Of a DNA stretch of 53,922 nucleotides, positions 7,777 to 16,169 are shown in pieces (the stretch's first letter is position 1; every line of letters starts with the position of its first letter). The position numbers and the translations under genes were made by a program. The notes under the pieces are model-generated. The model ran no database searches. It worked only from the letters and a program-made list of their open reading frames with translations, and was not told the DNA's origin. The DNA comes from Candidatus Sulfopaludibacter sp. (GTDB lineage: Bacteria; Acidobacteriota; Terriglobia; Bryobacterales; Bryobacteraceae), in assembly GCA_031292755.1 (NCBI GenBank), contig JARLGM010000025.1:1-53922 (forward strand). The letters run 5' to 3'.

Positions 7777-8808
7777 ATGAAAATAGAAAGCATAGGGCCA
7801 CGGAGCCGGCGCGATTTCCTGAAGAATGTAGCCGCGTTCGGATGCGCGGCGGCGATGACCGGCACACTGCGTGACGCGATGGCTCAAACCACGCCGGACT
7901 GGACCAAACAGGTGGGTTTGGAACTGTTCACGGTCCGCGATGCGATGCAGACGGACTACGAAGGGGTGCTGGCCAAGATCGCGTCGTTCGGGTACAAGGA
8001 AGTGGAACCGGCAAGCGGCTACAACGATCTGCAGCCGAAAGAATTTCGGGCGATGCTGGACCGTTACGGCCTGAGCATGCCCAGCACGCACTCGGGGCTG
8101 CCGGCGGGAACAGACGTGGAGTCACGGCTGGAAGGCGGGCAGACGATGGGCCTGAAATACATCGAGAATCTGGGCGGTGGAGGCGGGGGCGGAAGGCGTG
8201 CGGGCGGTCCCGCGGGTCCCGCGAATGCGAATGGCGGGCGGGGCGCCGGGCGGGGCGGACCTGGGCGCGGGGGACCGGGTCGCGGGGGCGCGGGCCAGAC
8301 CGAGGAAGCGGTGAAGCGCCAGGCGCAGGCCCTCAACGAAAACGGCAAAGTGGCGCAGAAGTTCGGGATGAAGATGATCGTGCACAATCACACGATGGAA
8401 TTCGCTCCGGTGGCCGACAAGCCGGAAATGCGGCCCTACGATATTCTGCTGGCGGAAACGGACCCCGCCCTGGTGACGATGCAGCTCGACATCGGTTGGG
8501 CGTCGGTGGCAGGCCAGGACATTCTGGGGATGTTCAAAAAGAATCCCGGCCGGTTCGAGTGCTGGCACGTGAAAGATGCCAAAGGCATCAAGGCAATGCC
8601 GGCGAGCCTGACCCAGGGTCAGCGGCAGCAGTCGGCGGACCTGGTGCCGGTGGGTCAGGGCGAGGTGGATTACAAGTCGATCTTCGCGGCGGCCTCACTG
8701 GCGGGCATGAAGCACTTTTGCATCGAGCAGGACAATGCATCGCAGTGGGGCGATTCGGTGGCGGCGGCGCGCGTCAGCCTGAATGGCCTGGTGCGCGAAC
8801 TTTCCTAG
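7777..8808 (+). CDS. Tat-exported sugar phosphate isomerase/epimerase-like protein with Gly/Arg insert
   Basis: A 343-aa TIM-barrel protein with a Tat signal (SRRDFLKNVAAFGCAAAM). The start at 7777 is set by the GGGAGGGG ribosome site. Barrel motifs include VGLELFTVRD near the mature N-terminus, MIVHNH, MQLDIGW, CWHVKD and FCIEQD, matching the metal-binding residues of the family. Between barrel strands lies a Gly/Arg/Pro-rich insert of about 40 residues encoded at 8174-8300, made of GRGG-like units. It is probably cotranscribed with the preceding paralogue. Its stop overlaps that of the convergent MFS gene through a shared CTAG. Confidence 0.87.
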   Translation: MKIESIGPRSRRDFLKNVAAFGCAAAMTGTLRDAMAQTTPDWTKQVGLELFTVRDAMQTDYEGVLAKIASFGYKEVEPASGYNDLQPKEFRAMLDRYGLSMPSTHSGLPAGTDVESRLEGGQTMGLKYIENLGGGGGGGRRAGGPAGPANANGGRGAGRGGPGRGGPGRGGAGQTEEAVKRQAQALNENGKVAQKFGMKMIVHNHTMEFAPVADKPEMRPYDILLAETDPALVTMQLDIGWASVAGQDILGMFKKNPGRFECWHVKDAKGIKAMPASLTQGQRQQSADLVPVGQGEVDYKSIFAAASLAGMKHFCIEQDNASQWGDSVAAARVSLNGLVRELS

Positions 8809-9998
8809 CCTTTCCGAGGAGAAGCGCCAGAGGACACGCCATGGCAGACCCATGCCAGGGCCAGCATGGCCAGTCCAAAGGCGCAGACGCCGTTCCACTG
8901 CCAGCGGCTCCATGCCAGCGCGGAGGCGGCCGACCCGAACGCGCCGCCCAGGAAAAAGAGAATCATGTACACGGTATTGATCCGGCTTCGGGCGGCGCGC
9001 GACAGGCTGAAGATGCGGGTCTGATTGGAGATCTGCATGGCCTGCTGTCCCACGTCCAGCACGATGACGCCGGCGATCAATCCGGCGATGCGAGATCCGA
9101 ACACCCAGAGGATTGTGAAGCCGGCGGATAGCAACGCGAGCGCGAGAGTCAATGCGACCCGCGGACCCCGGCGGTCGGCCAGGCGTCCCACCGGCGATGC
9201 GGTGGCGGCTCCGGCGGCTCCGAGCAGTCCGAAGCTGCCGGCCACGCCGGCGCCCAGACGATAGTGGGGCGAACCGAGAAGGAATGTAAGATTCGTCCAG
9301 AACGAGATGAAGGCCGCGAAGCACAGAAATCCGATGGCGGAGGCCGCGCGGAGAACGGGCTGGTCGCGGGAGAGTTCCCATAGCGAGCGCAGCGCCGCGC
9401 GGTAAGGCATGGGGTGAGCGGGGGGCGCCGGGGGCAGGCGACGGCGGAGCAGCGGTACCAAAGCACCCGTGAATACGGCGGCAGCGAGGAACACTCCGCG
9501 CCATCCGACTATTTCGGAGACGACGCCGGAGACCGCGCGACCCAACAGGACGCCCACCAGCAGGCCGGTCATTACGATGCCGATGGCGCGCCCGCTCTGG
9601 CCGGGTTCGGCAAGTTCCGGCGCCATGGGCACCATGATGTGGGTCACGCCCGCGGTCATCCCGATGGCTACGCTGGCCGCCACCAGAATCCAGAACGAAG
9701 GCGCCAGCCCGGCTGCCGCCAGTGCCAGCGAGACGGCGGCAAAGAGCCTGAGGATCAGCTTCCGCCGCTCGGCCACATCGCCCAGGGGCACGAACAGCAG
9801 GATGCCGGCCGCGTAGCCAAGCTGGGTTGCCACGGAGACAACTCCGCCGGTGGCCGCCGGCACATGAAAGGTGCGGCTGATTTCCAGCAGCAGGGGCTGG
9901 TTGTAATAGATGGTAGCCACGCTGGCGCCGCAGGCCATCCCCAGAAACGGCAACAAGCCGCGGCGCGGAGAGATCTGTTCCAATTCCCAGGCTAGCAT
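8805..9998 (-). CDS. Major facilitator superfamily transporter
   Basis: A 397-aa integral membrane protein with about twelve hydrophobic segments. The N-terminal half has YYNQPLLLEIS in helix 1 and the MFS loop motif PLGDVAERRKLI between helices 2 and 3; an equivalent motif (PVGRLADRRGPRV) occurs in the second half. This resembles bacterial drug/solute efflux MFS proteins. The start at 9998 follows the family N-terminus; upstream sequence belongs to a repeat element. There is no strong ribosome site. It is transcribed alone toward the isomerase-like gene and shares four terminal bases with it. The substrate is not predictable. Confidence 0.9.
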   Translation of the reverse strand: MLAWELEQISPRRGLLPFLGMACGASVATIYYNQPLLLEISRTFHVPAATGGVVSVATQLGYAAGILLFVPLGDVAERRKLILRLFAAVSLALAAAGLAPSFWILVAASVAIGMTAGVTHIMVPMAPELAEPGQSGRAIGIVMTGLLVGVLLGRAVSGVVSEIVGWRGVFLAAAVFTGALVPLLRRRLPPAPPAHPMPYRAALRSLWELSRDQPVLRAASAIGFLCFAAFISFWTNLTFLLGSPHYRLGAGVAGSFGLLGAAGAATASPVGRLADRRGPRVALTLALALLSAGFTILWVFGSRIAGLIAGVIVLDVGQQAMQISNQTRIFSLSRAARSRINTVYMILFFLGGAFGSAASALAWSRWQWNGVCAFGLAMLALAWVCHGVSSGASPRKG

Positions 9999-10026
9999 TG
10001 CGGGGTTGACAGTCGCGGCGGCAAAC

Positions 10027-10336
10027 GGGTGTGCGACATAGAAGTGGAGTTGACCGCGAGCACAATGCCCCTGGAACTCCGATCCTGAAGGTCGATTCCA
10101 TGCGTGCGGCTTTCGAAGCGGAGGTTCTGTGGAAACCACAACACGTCTCGGCGGCCATACAGTATGTCGTCGCCCAGCAGGGTGAGCCCATGAGCGTGTT
10201 CGAGTCTCACGAACTGTAGCCACTGTGTGCGGCAACCGCTGCCTTACGGTCGCGGCTCTGCCTGCGGTACGCATAAGCCAGGATTCTGCCGGTTGGCCGG
10301 GATTTCCGTAAATCTCTCACTTCTATGCACACGCGT
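10027..10336. mobile_element. MITE-like element, copy A, with terminal inverted repeats
   Basis: The left end reads GGGTGTGCGACATAGAAGTG and the right end, reverse-complemented, reads ACGCGTGTGCATAGAAGTG, so the ends form an imperfect inverted repeat. The 8-mer GGCAAACG lies at both borders (10020-10027 and 10337-10344), as expected for a target-site duplication. The stretch 10178-10336 is nearly identical to the reverse complement of 24399-24564 in copy B. Inside is a short block coding VDSMRAAFEAE shared with copy B; the rest of the small ORF is lost here. There is no transposase, so movement would need one elsewhere. The AAGTGGA ends recall some IS21-like ends, from memory only. Confidence 0.65.
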
Positions 10337-10372
10337 GGCAAACGCTGGAGCGGGCGGCGGGAGCGACTGCTT

Positions 10373-10378
10373 TATAAT
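10373..10378 (+). promoter_or_regulatory. -10 element (TATAAT) before the M24 peptidase operon
   Basis: A consensus TATAAT 27 nt before the ATG gives a predicted leader of about 21 nt containing the AAAGGGA ribosome site at 10392-10398. No convincing -35 hexamer is seen. It lies 37 bp downstream of repeat copy A. Confidence 0.5.
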
Positions 10379-10405
10379 GGTCTCATTTCCCAAAGGGATC
10401 ATTGC

Positions 10406-11995
10406 ATGAATCGATTGTGGTGGAGCGCAGTCCTGATTGGTGTGGGCGTGTTGGCGGCAGCGGATGCCGGCATCTGGAAAGTGACGCCGCCGGCGCCGCC
10501 ATCGATCGACCGCGACCGCGCCGCCGACCTTACGGCGCACCGCAAGGCAGTGGCGGAACAGATCGGCGAAAAGGGCATCCTGATCCTTCACGCCGCCGAG
10601 CCGCGCAACTACGCGGGCGACGTGGACTGGCCGTACCGCCAGGAAAACGACTTCTTTTATCTGACCGGGATTTCGCAACCCGGCAGCACTCTGGCGATCA
10701 TCCCGGGCGGTCGAAACATTCACGAGATTCTGTTCATGCCGCCCTCCGATCCCGCGCAGGAGAATTGGACGGGCCACATCCTCACGCCGGACGAAGGGCG
10801 CAACATTTCGGGCATCCAGGACGTTTGGGATGCCCGGCAATTCCCGGCGTTCCTCACGACCTTGATTCCGCAAGCCAAAGACGCCTTGCCACAGACCGGC
10901 GGGCGCGGGGGCCGCGGAGGCAGAAGCGGGCGCGGCGCCATAGCGGCGCCACCTTCCATTCCGGTGGATCCGGCGGTGGAGTTCGCGGGCCCCATCGCCA
11001 CGATCGCCGCCAAACAGGCACAGCTTTTCATGCTGACGCAGGGGAGCCCGGCCGAGTATGGCCGCGAGGAACAGTTCGCCGCCAAGCTTGCCGAGGCGGA
11101 TCCGGACCTGAAGATTTCCAACGCCGCGCAGATTTTTTCCAACTTGCGCCGCGTGAAATCCGAGCGCGAGTTGGCGATTCTCAAGCACGCGGTGGATATC
11201 ACCGCCGAGGCGTTCCAGCGCGCTTATGCGCTGGGGGTGCCGGGTACGCCGGAGTACGAAATTCAGGCGCAGTTCGAGTTGACGTTTTTGCGGCGCAACG
11301 GCCACTGGGGCTATCCGTGCATTGTGGCGTCCGGCGTGAATGCCACGACGCTGCACTACGAGACCAATAAGGATACGATGAAGGCCGGCGACCTGCTGCT
11401 GATGGACGACGCCGCCGAATACGACGGGTACAGCGTGGACGTGACGCGCACCATTCCGGTGAGCGGCAAGTATTCCAAACTTCAAGCGGAGATCTACCGC
11501 CTGGTATGGGAAGCGCAGAAGGCCGGAATCGACGCGGCCCGCCCCGGAAAAACGTCGGCTGACATTACGGGCGCGGCCACCAAGGTGTTCCAGGCAGGTC
11601 TCTACAAGCTGGGGCTGATTACCGACCCGGACAACGACCAGCAGGTACGCATCTGGTTCAACCATGGCATCAGCCACGGTATCGGGCTGAACGTGCACGA
11701 TCCCGGCGGGCGCGAATTTCAGCCGGGTATGGCCATCACCATGGAGCCCGGCATCTACATCCGCCCCGACGCTCTGGAGAACCTGCCGAAGACGCCGGAG
11801 AACGAAAAGTTCATCGCCGCCGTGAAGCCGGCGTTCGAAAAGTATAAGGGTATCGGGGTTCGGATTGAAGATGACGTGCTGATCACCACGGGCGAACCCA
11901 AGGTACTCTCCGCGAATATTCCTTCCAGGCTGGAAGACGTCGAAGCCACGATCGCCCAGTTGCGCAAAGCAATGAAATCCACTCCCCTGCCCTAA
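10406..11995 (+). CDS. Exported Xaa-Pro aminopeptidase (M24B metallopeptidase)
   Basis: A 529-aa PepP-like enzyme that removes an N-terminal residue preceding proline. It has a signal peptide (MNRLWWSAVLIGVGVLAAADA), an N-terminal creatinase-like domain (ENDFFYLTG motif), a Gly/Arg-rich insert near residues 168-182, and the C-terminal pita-bread domain. The five metal ligands of the family are visible at about Asp334, Asp345, His424 (SHGIGLNVHD), Glu447 (MEPGIYI) and Glu488 (GVRIEDD). The start at 10406 is set by AAAGGGA and the signal peptide. It opens a five-gene operon with transporter and amidohydrolase genes, suggesting periplasmic peptide processing coupled to uptake. Confidence 0.93.
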   Translation: MNRLWWSAVLIGVGVLAAADAGIWKVTPPAPPSIDRDRAADLTAHRKAVAEQIGEKGILILHAAEPRNYAGDVDWPYRQENDFFYLTGISQPGSTLAIIPGGRNIHEILFMPPSDPAQENWTGHILTPDEGRNISGIQDVWDARQFPAFLTTLIPQAKDALPQTGGRGGRGGRSGRGAIAAPPSIPVDPAVEFAGPIATIAAKQAQLFMLTQGSPAEYGREEQFAAKLAEADPDLKISNAAQIFSNLRRVKSERELAILKHAVDITAEAFQRAYALGVPGTPEYEIQAQFELTFLRRNGHWGYPCIVASGVNATTLHYETNKDTMKAGDLLLMDDAAEYDGYSVDVTRTIPVSGKYSKLQAEIYRLVWEAQKAGIDAARPGKTSADITGAATKVFQAGLYKLGLITDPDNDQQVRIWFNHGISHGIGLNVHDPGGREFQPGMAITMEPGIYIRPDALENLPKTPENEKFIAAVKPAFEKYKGIGVRIEDDVLITTGEPKVLSANIPSRLEDVEATIAQLRKAMKSTPLP

Positions 11996-11998
11996 CCT

Positions 11999-12601
11999 AT
12001 GGACGATATCTCTGCTGTCGATGTATCCGCAGTCGTCGGCCTGACCGCCATGGTGCTGCTGACACTGAATATTCTGATGGGGTTGCTGGTCTCCACCAAT
12101 TACAATCCCGCGCGGCAATGGCCACACCGCAAACTGCCGTGGCCGCTGTTCCGTATCCACAACTGGAACGGCTATCTCGCGATGGCGGTGGCGGTGCTGC
12201 ATCCGGCGATTCTGCTGCTCTCGCGGACCGCGAAATTCCGCATCTTCGATGTGCTGTGCCCGGTGAGTTCGCCTGGGCAGACGCTGTATAACAGCCTGGG
12301 CGCGCTCACGTTTTACGGTTTTGCATTCGTGGTGTGCACCTCGTATTTCCGGCCGAAGCTGGGATACCGGCCCTGGAAGAAACTGCACTACACGGCCTAT
12401 TTCGCCGCGGCCACGATGTTCGTACACGGCACGCTGATCGACCAGAACCTGAAAGGCCAGGCGCCGGATTTTCTGGATGGGGAAAAGGTATTGGTGGAGG
12501 GCTGCTTCGTGGTGGTGGTCGCGGCCAGTATCTGGCGCTGGCGCCGCGGCACGGAAAAGCAGCGGTTTGGTGCGGCGAAGGCTGCCGGAAAAGCGGCATG
12601 A
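11999..12601 (+). CDS. Ferric reductase-like haem-b transmembrane protein
   Basis: A 200-aa protein with about five membrane helices, matching the ferric reductase-like transmembrane domain. Histidines at 54 and 68 (HNWNGYL...VLHPAIL) and at 130 and 143 (KKLHYTAYF...FVHG) are spaced 13-14 residues apart in two helices, the usual arrangement for two stacked b haems. No FAD/NAD domain follows, so it needs a partner, as MsrQ-like proteins do. It begins 3 nt after the M24 stop. Its place in a peptidase/transporter operon is unexpected; a periplasmic reductase role is possible but unproven. Confidence 0.82.
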   Translation: MDDISAVDVSAVVGLTAMVLLTLNILMGLLVSTNYNPARQWPHRKLPWPLFRIHNWNGYLAMAVAVLHPAILLLSRTAKFRIFDVLCPVSSPGQTLYNSLGALTFYGFAFVVCTSYFRPKLGYRPWKKLHYTAYFAAATMFVHGTLIDQNLKGQAPDFLDGEKVLVEGCFVVVVAASIWRWRRGTEKQRFGAAKAAGKAA

Positions 12602-12602
12602 T

Positions 12603-12803
12603 GTGACGCCGGTAAAGCCACCGTCCCGCGGCGCGCTGGTGTTGGGACTGATCCCTTTCGGGGCGATGTGCTTCTCGGTCGCGCTCTGGGACCGGGTGGA
12701 TCCGATGATCCTCGGCATTCCCTTCAATCTCGCGTGGCTGATCCTCTGGATCCCGCTCAGCACGCTGTGCCTGTGGGCGGCGTATCGCCTGGAACGAAAA
12801 TGA
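12603..12803 (+). CDS. DUF3311 small membrane protein (GTG start)
   Basis: A 66-aa protein with two membrane helices; the core PFGAMCFSVALWDRVDP and the second helix WLILWIPLSTLCLWAAYRLE match DUF3311 proteins, which typically precede SSS symporter genes. The only suitable start is GTG at 12603, one base after the stop of the haem protein gene, so translation is probably coupled. Its stop overlaps the symporter start as ATGA. It may be a small accessory subunit of the transporter; the mechanism is unknown. Confidence 0.82.
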   Translation: MTPVKPPSRGALVLGLIPFGAMCFSVALWDRVDPMILGIPFNLAWLILWIPLSTLCLWAAYRLERK

Positions 12804-14230
12804 GCGCGCGCGCCGTGTCACTCGCCATGATCCTGGGGATCATCGCGCTGGGCAGTGCGATCGGCTTTCTGGCCGGCGCCCGGCGGAAGATGGACCTGGA
12901 ACAGTGGACGGTGGGCGGGCGCGGCTTCGGCGCGGCGCTGGTGTACCTGCTGATGGCCGGCGAGGTATATACCACGTTCGCGTTTTTGGGCGCCAGCGGT
13001 TGGGCCTACTCGCGCGGAGGCCCGGCGCTTTACATCATGGCGTACCTCACGCTGGCGTACGTGGTCTCTTTCTTCATCCTGCCGCCCATCTGGGAAGTGG
13101 GCCGCAAGTACGGCTTGCAGACCCAATCGGACTTCTTCCGCATGCGTTACGGAAGCAAGTACCTGGCTGCATTTGTGTGCGCGGTGGGTGTGGCGTTCCT
13201 GATTCCGTATCTGCAATTGCAGATCACGGGCCTGGGGATCATCGTCTCGATCGCCAGCTTCGACGGGATCGGCCGCACGCCGGCCATGGCGATTTCGGTG
13301 GCGCTGCTGACGGCGTTCGTGCTGGCCGGCGGCGTTCGCGCGGTGGCGTGGGTGAGCGTGTTGAAGGACATTCTGATGGTGGTGGCGGCGGTGGCCATCG
13401 GCATCGGTATTCCGTACATTCGCTTCAGCGGCATCGGACCCATGTTCGCGGCGCTGGCGCGCGCCCGTCCCGCGCACCTCACCATGCCCGGCGCGACTCC
13501 CAATCTGGGGCACACCTGGTTTATTTCCACGGTGCTGCTCACGTCGCTGGGCTTCTATATGTGGCCGCACGCGTTCGCATCCACGTTCACCGCCAAGAGC
13601 GCCGGCACCTTGCGGCGCAATGCCGTGTTAATGCCGCTGTACACGATTACCCTGGCCTTCATCTTCTTTGCCGGCTTCACGGCGGTGCTGGCCGCGCCGG
13701 GCCTGGCCAATGGCGATCTGGCGCTGCTGACGGTGGTCCGCAAGAGCTTTTCGGCGTGGTTCCTGGGGCTGATCGGCGGCGCGGGCGCGCTGACCGCCAT
13801 GGTGCCCGCGGCGGTGTTCACGCTGACCGCCGCCACGCTGTTCGCCAAGAATCTGTGGCGGCCCATTTTCGCACCGGAGATGACGGACGATCAGGTGGCC
13901 CGGGTGGCGCGATTGTCGGTGGTGGTGCTCAGCCTGGTCAGCCTCTATTTCGCCGTCTACAGTTCCACCACGCTGGTTTCGCTGCTGTTGCTGGGCTACG
14001 CCGGCATCACGCAGTTCTTCCCCGGCGTCGTGCTGGGCCTGTATTGGAAGCGCGCCAGCAGCCCGGCGGTGTTTGCCGGGATGATCGCCGGAGTGGGCGC
14101 AGTGGTCTTTCTGTTCCTGACGCATCGCGATCCCTACCGCGGGTGGAGCGCCGGATTCATCGGCCTTTGCCTGAATTTTTCGATCGCCGCGACCTTGAGC
14201 CTGGTCACGCGGCCAAACGGAGAACTATGA
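12800..14230 (+). CDS. Sodium:solute symporter (SSS family)
   Basis: A 476-aa transporter with about thirteen hydrophobic helices and the LeuT-type fold. Visible family features are WTVGGRGFGAAL after helix 1, AGEVYTTFAFLGASGWAY in helix 2 and QTQSDFFRMRYGS before the next helix. The start at 12800 overlaps the DUF3311 stop (ATGA) and its own stop overlaps the next ATG (ATGA). SSS members import sugars, amino acids, organic acids or urea with Na+. The neighbouring M24 peptidase and amidohydrolase suggest a peptide-derived or amide-containing substrate, which is inference from context. Confidence 0.92.
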   Translation: MSARAVSLAMILGIIALGSAIGFLAGARRKMDLEQWTVGGRGFGAALVYLLMAGEVYTTFAFLGASGWAYSRGGPALYIMAYLTLAYVVSFFILPPIWEVGRKYGLQTQSDFFRMRYGSKYLAAFVCAVGVAFLIPYLQLQITGLGIIVSIASFDGIGRTPAMAISVALLTAFVLAGGVRAVAWVSVLKDILMVVAAVAIGIGIPYIRFSGIGPMFAALARARPAHLTMPGATPNLGHTWFISTVLLTSLGFYMWPHAFASTFTAKSAGTLRRNAVLMPLYTITLAFIFFAGFTAVLAAPGLANGDLALLTVVRKSFSAWFLGLIGGAGALTAMVPAAVFTLTAATLFAKNLWRPIFAPEMTDDQVARVARLSVVVLSLVSLYFAVYSSTTLVSLLLLGYAGITQFFPGVVLGLYWKRASSPAVFAGMIAGVGAVVFLFLTHRDPYRGWSAGFIGLCLNFSIAATLSLVTRPNGEL

Positions 14231-15396
14231 AACTCACATCGCTATTCCTGCTGGCCTGCACGGTGTTCGGCCAGCGGCTGGTGATTCAGACCAGCAGCAT
14301 TCTCGACGGTAAGGGCGGAAGCATGCGCAACGCCCAGATCGTGGTGGATGGCACGAAGATTCTCAGCGTAGGCCCGGGCAGCGCCACGGCCGACTACGAC
14401 TTGCGCGGGCTCACCGTAATGCCCGGATGGATCGACACCCACATCCATTTGAACTGGCACATGGACGAGAACAACAAGAGTGCGGGCGGCACGCGCAACC
14501 AGGCGGACGACGCACTCTACTCCGCGGGCGATGCCTGGATGACGCTGCAAGGCGGCTTCACCACGGTGCAGAGCGTGGGCGCGGCCATCGATGGCGTGGT
14601 GCGGGACCGGATCGCGCAGGGGCTGCTTCCGGGGCCGCGCGTGCTCACTTCACTGCGCCAGATTCAGGCCAATGCGGGCGACCCGGAGGCGCTGCGCGCG
14701 CTGGTCCGGAAGACGAAGCAGGAGGGCGCGGACGTGATCAAGCTGTTCGCCACATCGGGCCTGGGCGCGGGCGGCGGACAGACCATGACCGATGAGCAGA
14801 TCCAGGCGGTGTGCGGCGAAGCGAAGGCACTGGGCATCCGCGCCGTGGTGCACGCCATCGGCGATTCCGGGGCGCGGGCAGCGGTGCTGGCCGGATGCAC
14901 TTCGATCGAGCACGGCACCTTTCTGACCAACGAAACGCTGGACCTGATGGCGCAGCGCGGCACCTACTTCGACCCCAATCTGCTGGTGCTGCACAACTAC
15001 CTGGACAAGCGGGAGAGCTTTACCTTCACGCAGGCGCAGTTGGACACGCTGGAAAAGGGCATCGCGCCCACGATCGACGTGCTGCAACGGGCGCGCGCGC
15101 GAAACATCAAGATTATTTTCGGCACCGACGCCGTGGCGGGCTCGCATGGGCGCAACGCGGAGGAGTTTGTCTATCGTGTGCGCGACGCCAAGGAGAAGCC
15201 GATGGATGCGATTGTCAGCGCCACGTCGCTTTCCGCGCAATCGCTGGGGCTGGGCGGCGAGATTGGCGCCATCGCGCCCGGTCTGGAGGCGGACCTGGTA
15301 GCGGTCGTAGGGAATCCGCAGGAGGAGATCACGGCCGTCCGCCGCGTGGTGTTTGTGATGAAGGGTGGCAAGGTTTACAAGAATGTACATAAGTAA
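14227..15396 (+). CDS. Exported amidohydrolase (imidazolonepropionase/prolidase-like)
   Basis: A 389-aa metal-dependent amidohydrolase with a signal peptide (MKLTSLFLLACTVFG). It has an N-terminal beta-sandwich, the DTHIHLNWH metal motif (HxH), a likely carboxylated lysine in ADVIKLFATSG, metal histidines in VVHAIG and SIEHGT, and the catalytic aspartate in FGTDAV. The C-terminus (APGLEADLVAVVGNP) closes the sandwich. Relatives include Xaa-Pro dipeptidases and other enzymes hydrolysing cyclic or acyl amide bonds. The start overlaps the symporter stop by four bases, and it ends the five-gene operon. Confidence 0.92.
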   Translation: MKLTSLFLLACTVFGQRLVIQTSSILDGKGGSMRNAQIVVDGTKILSVGPGSATADYDLRGLTVMPGWIDTHIHLNWHMDENNKSAGGTRNQADDALYSAGDAWMTLQGGFTTVQSVGAAIDGVVRDRIAQGLLPGPRVLTSLRQIQANAGDPEALRALVRKTKQEGADVIKLFATSGLGAGGGQTMTDEQIQAVCGEAKALGIRAVVHAIGDSGARAAVLAGCTSIEHGTFLTNETLDLMAQRGTYFDPNLLVLHNYLDKRESFTFTQAQLDTLEKGIAPTIDVLQRARARNIKIIFGTDAVAGSHGRNAEEFVYRVRDAKEKPMDAIVSATSLSAQSLGLGGEIGAIAPGLEADLVAVVGNPQEEITAVRRVVFVMKGGKVYKNVHK

Positions 15397-15448
15397 GGTG
15401 GGCGTAGAGGGGGTTGAGAGTCCTATTCCGCACGCTGTTGCGTTTTGT

Positions 15449-15469
15449 TATGTGGTGACCTGCCACATA
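15449..15469. promoter_or_regulatory. Perfect dyad TATGTGG-N7-CCACATA
   Basis: Two 7-bp arms (15449-15455 and 15463-15469) form a perfect dyad of 21 bp, 53 bp after the amidohydrolase stop and 128 bp before the next start. It could be an operator for a dimeric regulator or an RNA hairpin ending the upstream operon; there is no U-tract. Confidence 0.5.
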
Positions 15470-15504
15470 GTCTGGTAAGATTCGCTAAACGTGGAAACCG
15501 GGAT

Positions 15505-15527
15505 TCGCGGCAACTGAGGGGCCGCGA
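15505..15527 (+). promoter_or_regulatory. Leader hairpin before the small exported protein gene
   Basis: TCGCGGC (15505-15511) pairs with GCCGCGA (15521-15527) around a 9-nt loop, 69 nt before the ATG at 15597. It would lie in the 5' leader of that gene if the promoter is upstream. Confidence 0.4.
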
Positions 15528-15596
15528 TGTGAGGAGCGGGAGAATGATACTCGCGACGCTGCAACGGTTTCCGTTTTGAAAGGAAGGGGACCAAAG

Positions 15597-16082
15597 ATGA
15601 AAATCAGACTCGCGGTAGTCGCACTGTCGGCCTTGGTACTGCTCGCGGTGGGCTCACCAGCAATGGGACAGACAACCTACAACTTGCCGGACAATCCCAA
15701 TGGCAAAGTGGACTTCATCGACTATGGGACCTATGCCAACCTGTTCGATTCTGAAATGCCAGTAACGATCAATGGCGTGCCATTCCTGGTTAGCATAACG
15801 GCGCATATGATGCCGGATGAAACCATCTATACGCCGTATTCCAGCATCGAGTTTTGGAATCAGCAGACCGGAGAAACGGTAAACGTTCCGCTCACCGGAA
15901 CGATCAGCAGTTACGCATACACGCTCAACCACGTGGGGCCGACGATCAAAGGCTCCTTCTCGGGCTCGGGCTATAACGGAAGCTTTGTACTGAACCTGCT
16001 ACCGCATCATCCCTGCAAGGTAGGGAGGTTCTGCTACCTCATCTACTGGGGGCAGGTGAACAGCACGCTGACGCTGAATTAG
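15597..16082 (+). CDS. Small secreted protein of unknown function
   Basis: A 161-aa protein with a clear signal peptide (MKIRLAVVALSALVLLAVGSPAMG, cleavage near residue 25). The mature part is beta-rich, aromatic and Gly/Ser-rich, with two cysteines close together near the C-terminus (HPCKVGRFCY) that may form a disulfide. The start at 15597 is chosen over 15576 because AGGAAGGGGA lies just upstream. It stands alone between a long leader with two hairpins and the S41 gene. I do not recognise the family. Confidence 0.8.
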   Translation: MKIRLAVVALSALVLLAVGSPAMGQTTYNLPDNPNGKVDFIDYGTYANLFDSEMPVTINGVPFLVSITAHMMPDETIYTPYSSIEFWNQQTGETVNVPLTGTISSYAYTLNHVGPTIKGSFSGSGYNGSFVLNLLPHHPCKVGRFCYLIYWGQVNSTLTLN

Positions 16083-16131
16083 GCGATTGTTTGTCAGGCG
16101 CCGTTCGCCCTGAGAACGGTTGCCGGCGCGG

Positions 16132-16162
16132 TTGAGTTTTGCTTCGCGCTAAGCAGTACACT
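16132..16162 (+). promoter_or_regulatory. Promoter candidate abutting the S41 start
   Basis: TTGAGT (16132-16137) and TACACT (16157-16162) are separated by 19 bp. The -10 ends 7 nt before the ATG at 16170, predicting a leaderless or nearly leaderless mRNA; there is no ribosome site. Confidence 0.45.
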
Positions 16163-16169
16163 AATCCTC

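Noticed and set aside
16094..16112. TCAGGCG/CGCCCTGA stem as a terminator after the small secreted gene
   Set aside because: The stem needs a bulge and lacks a U-tract, so I did not annotate it.
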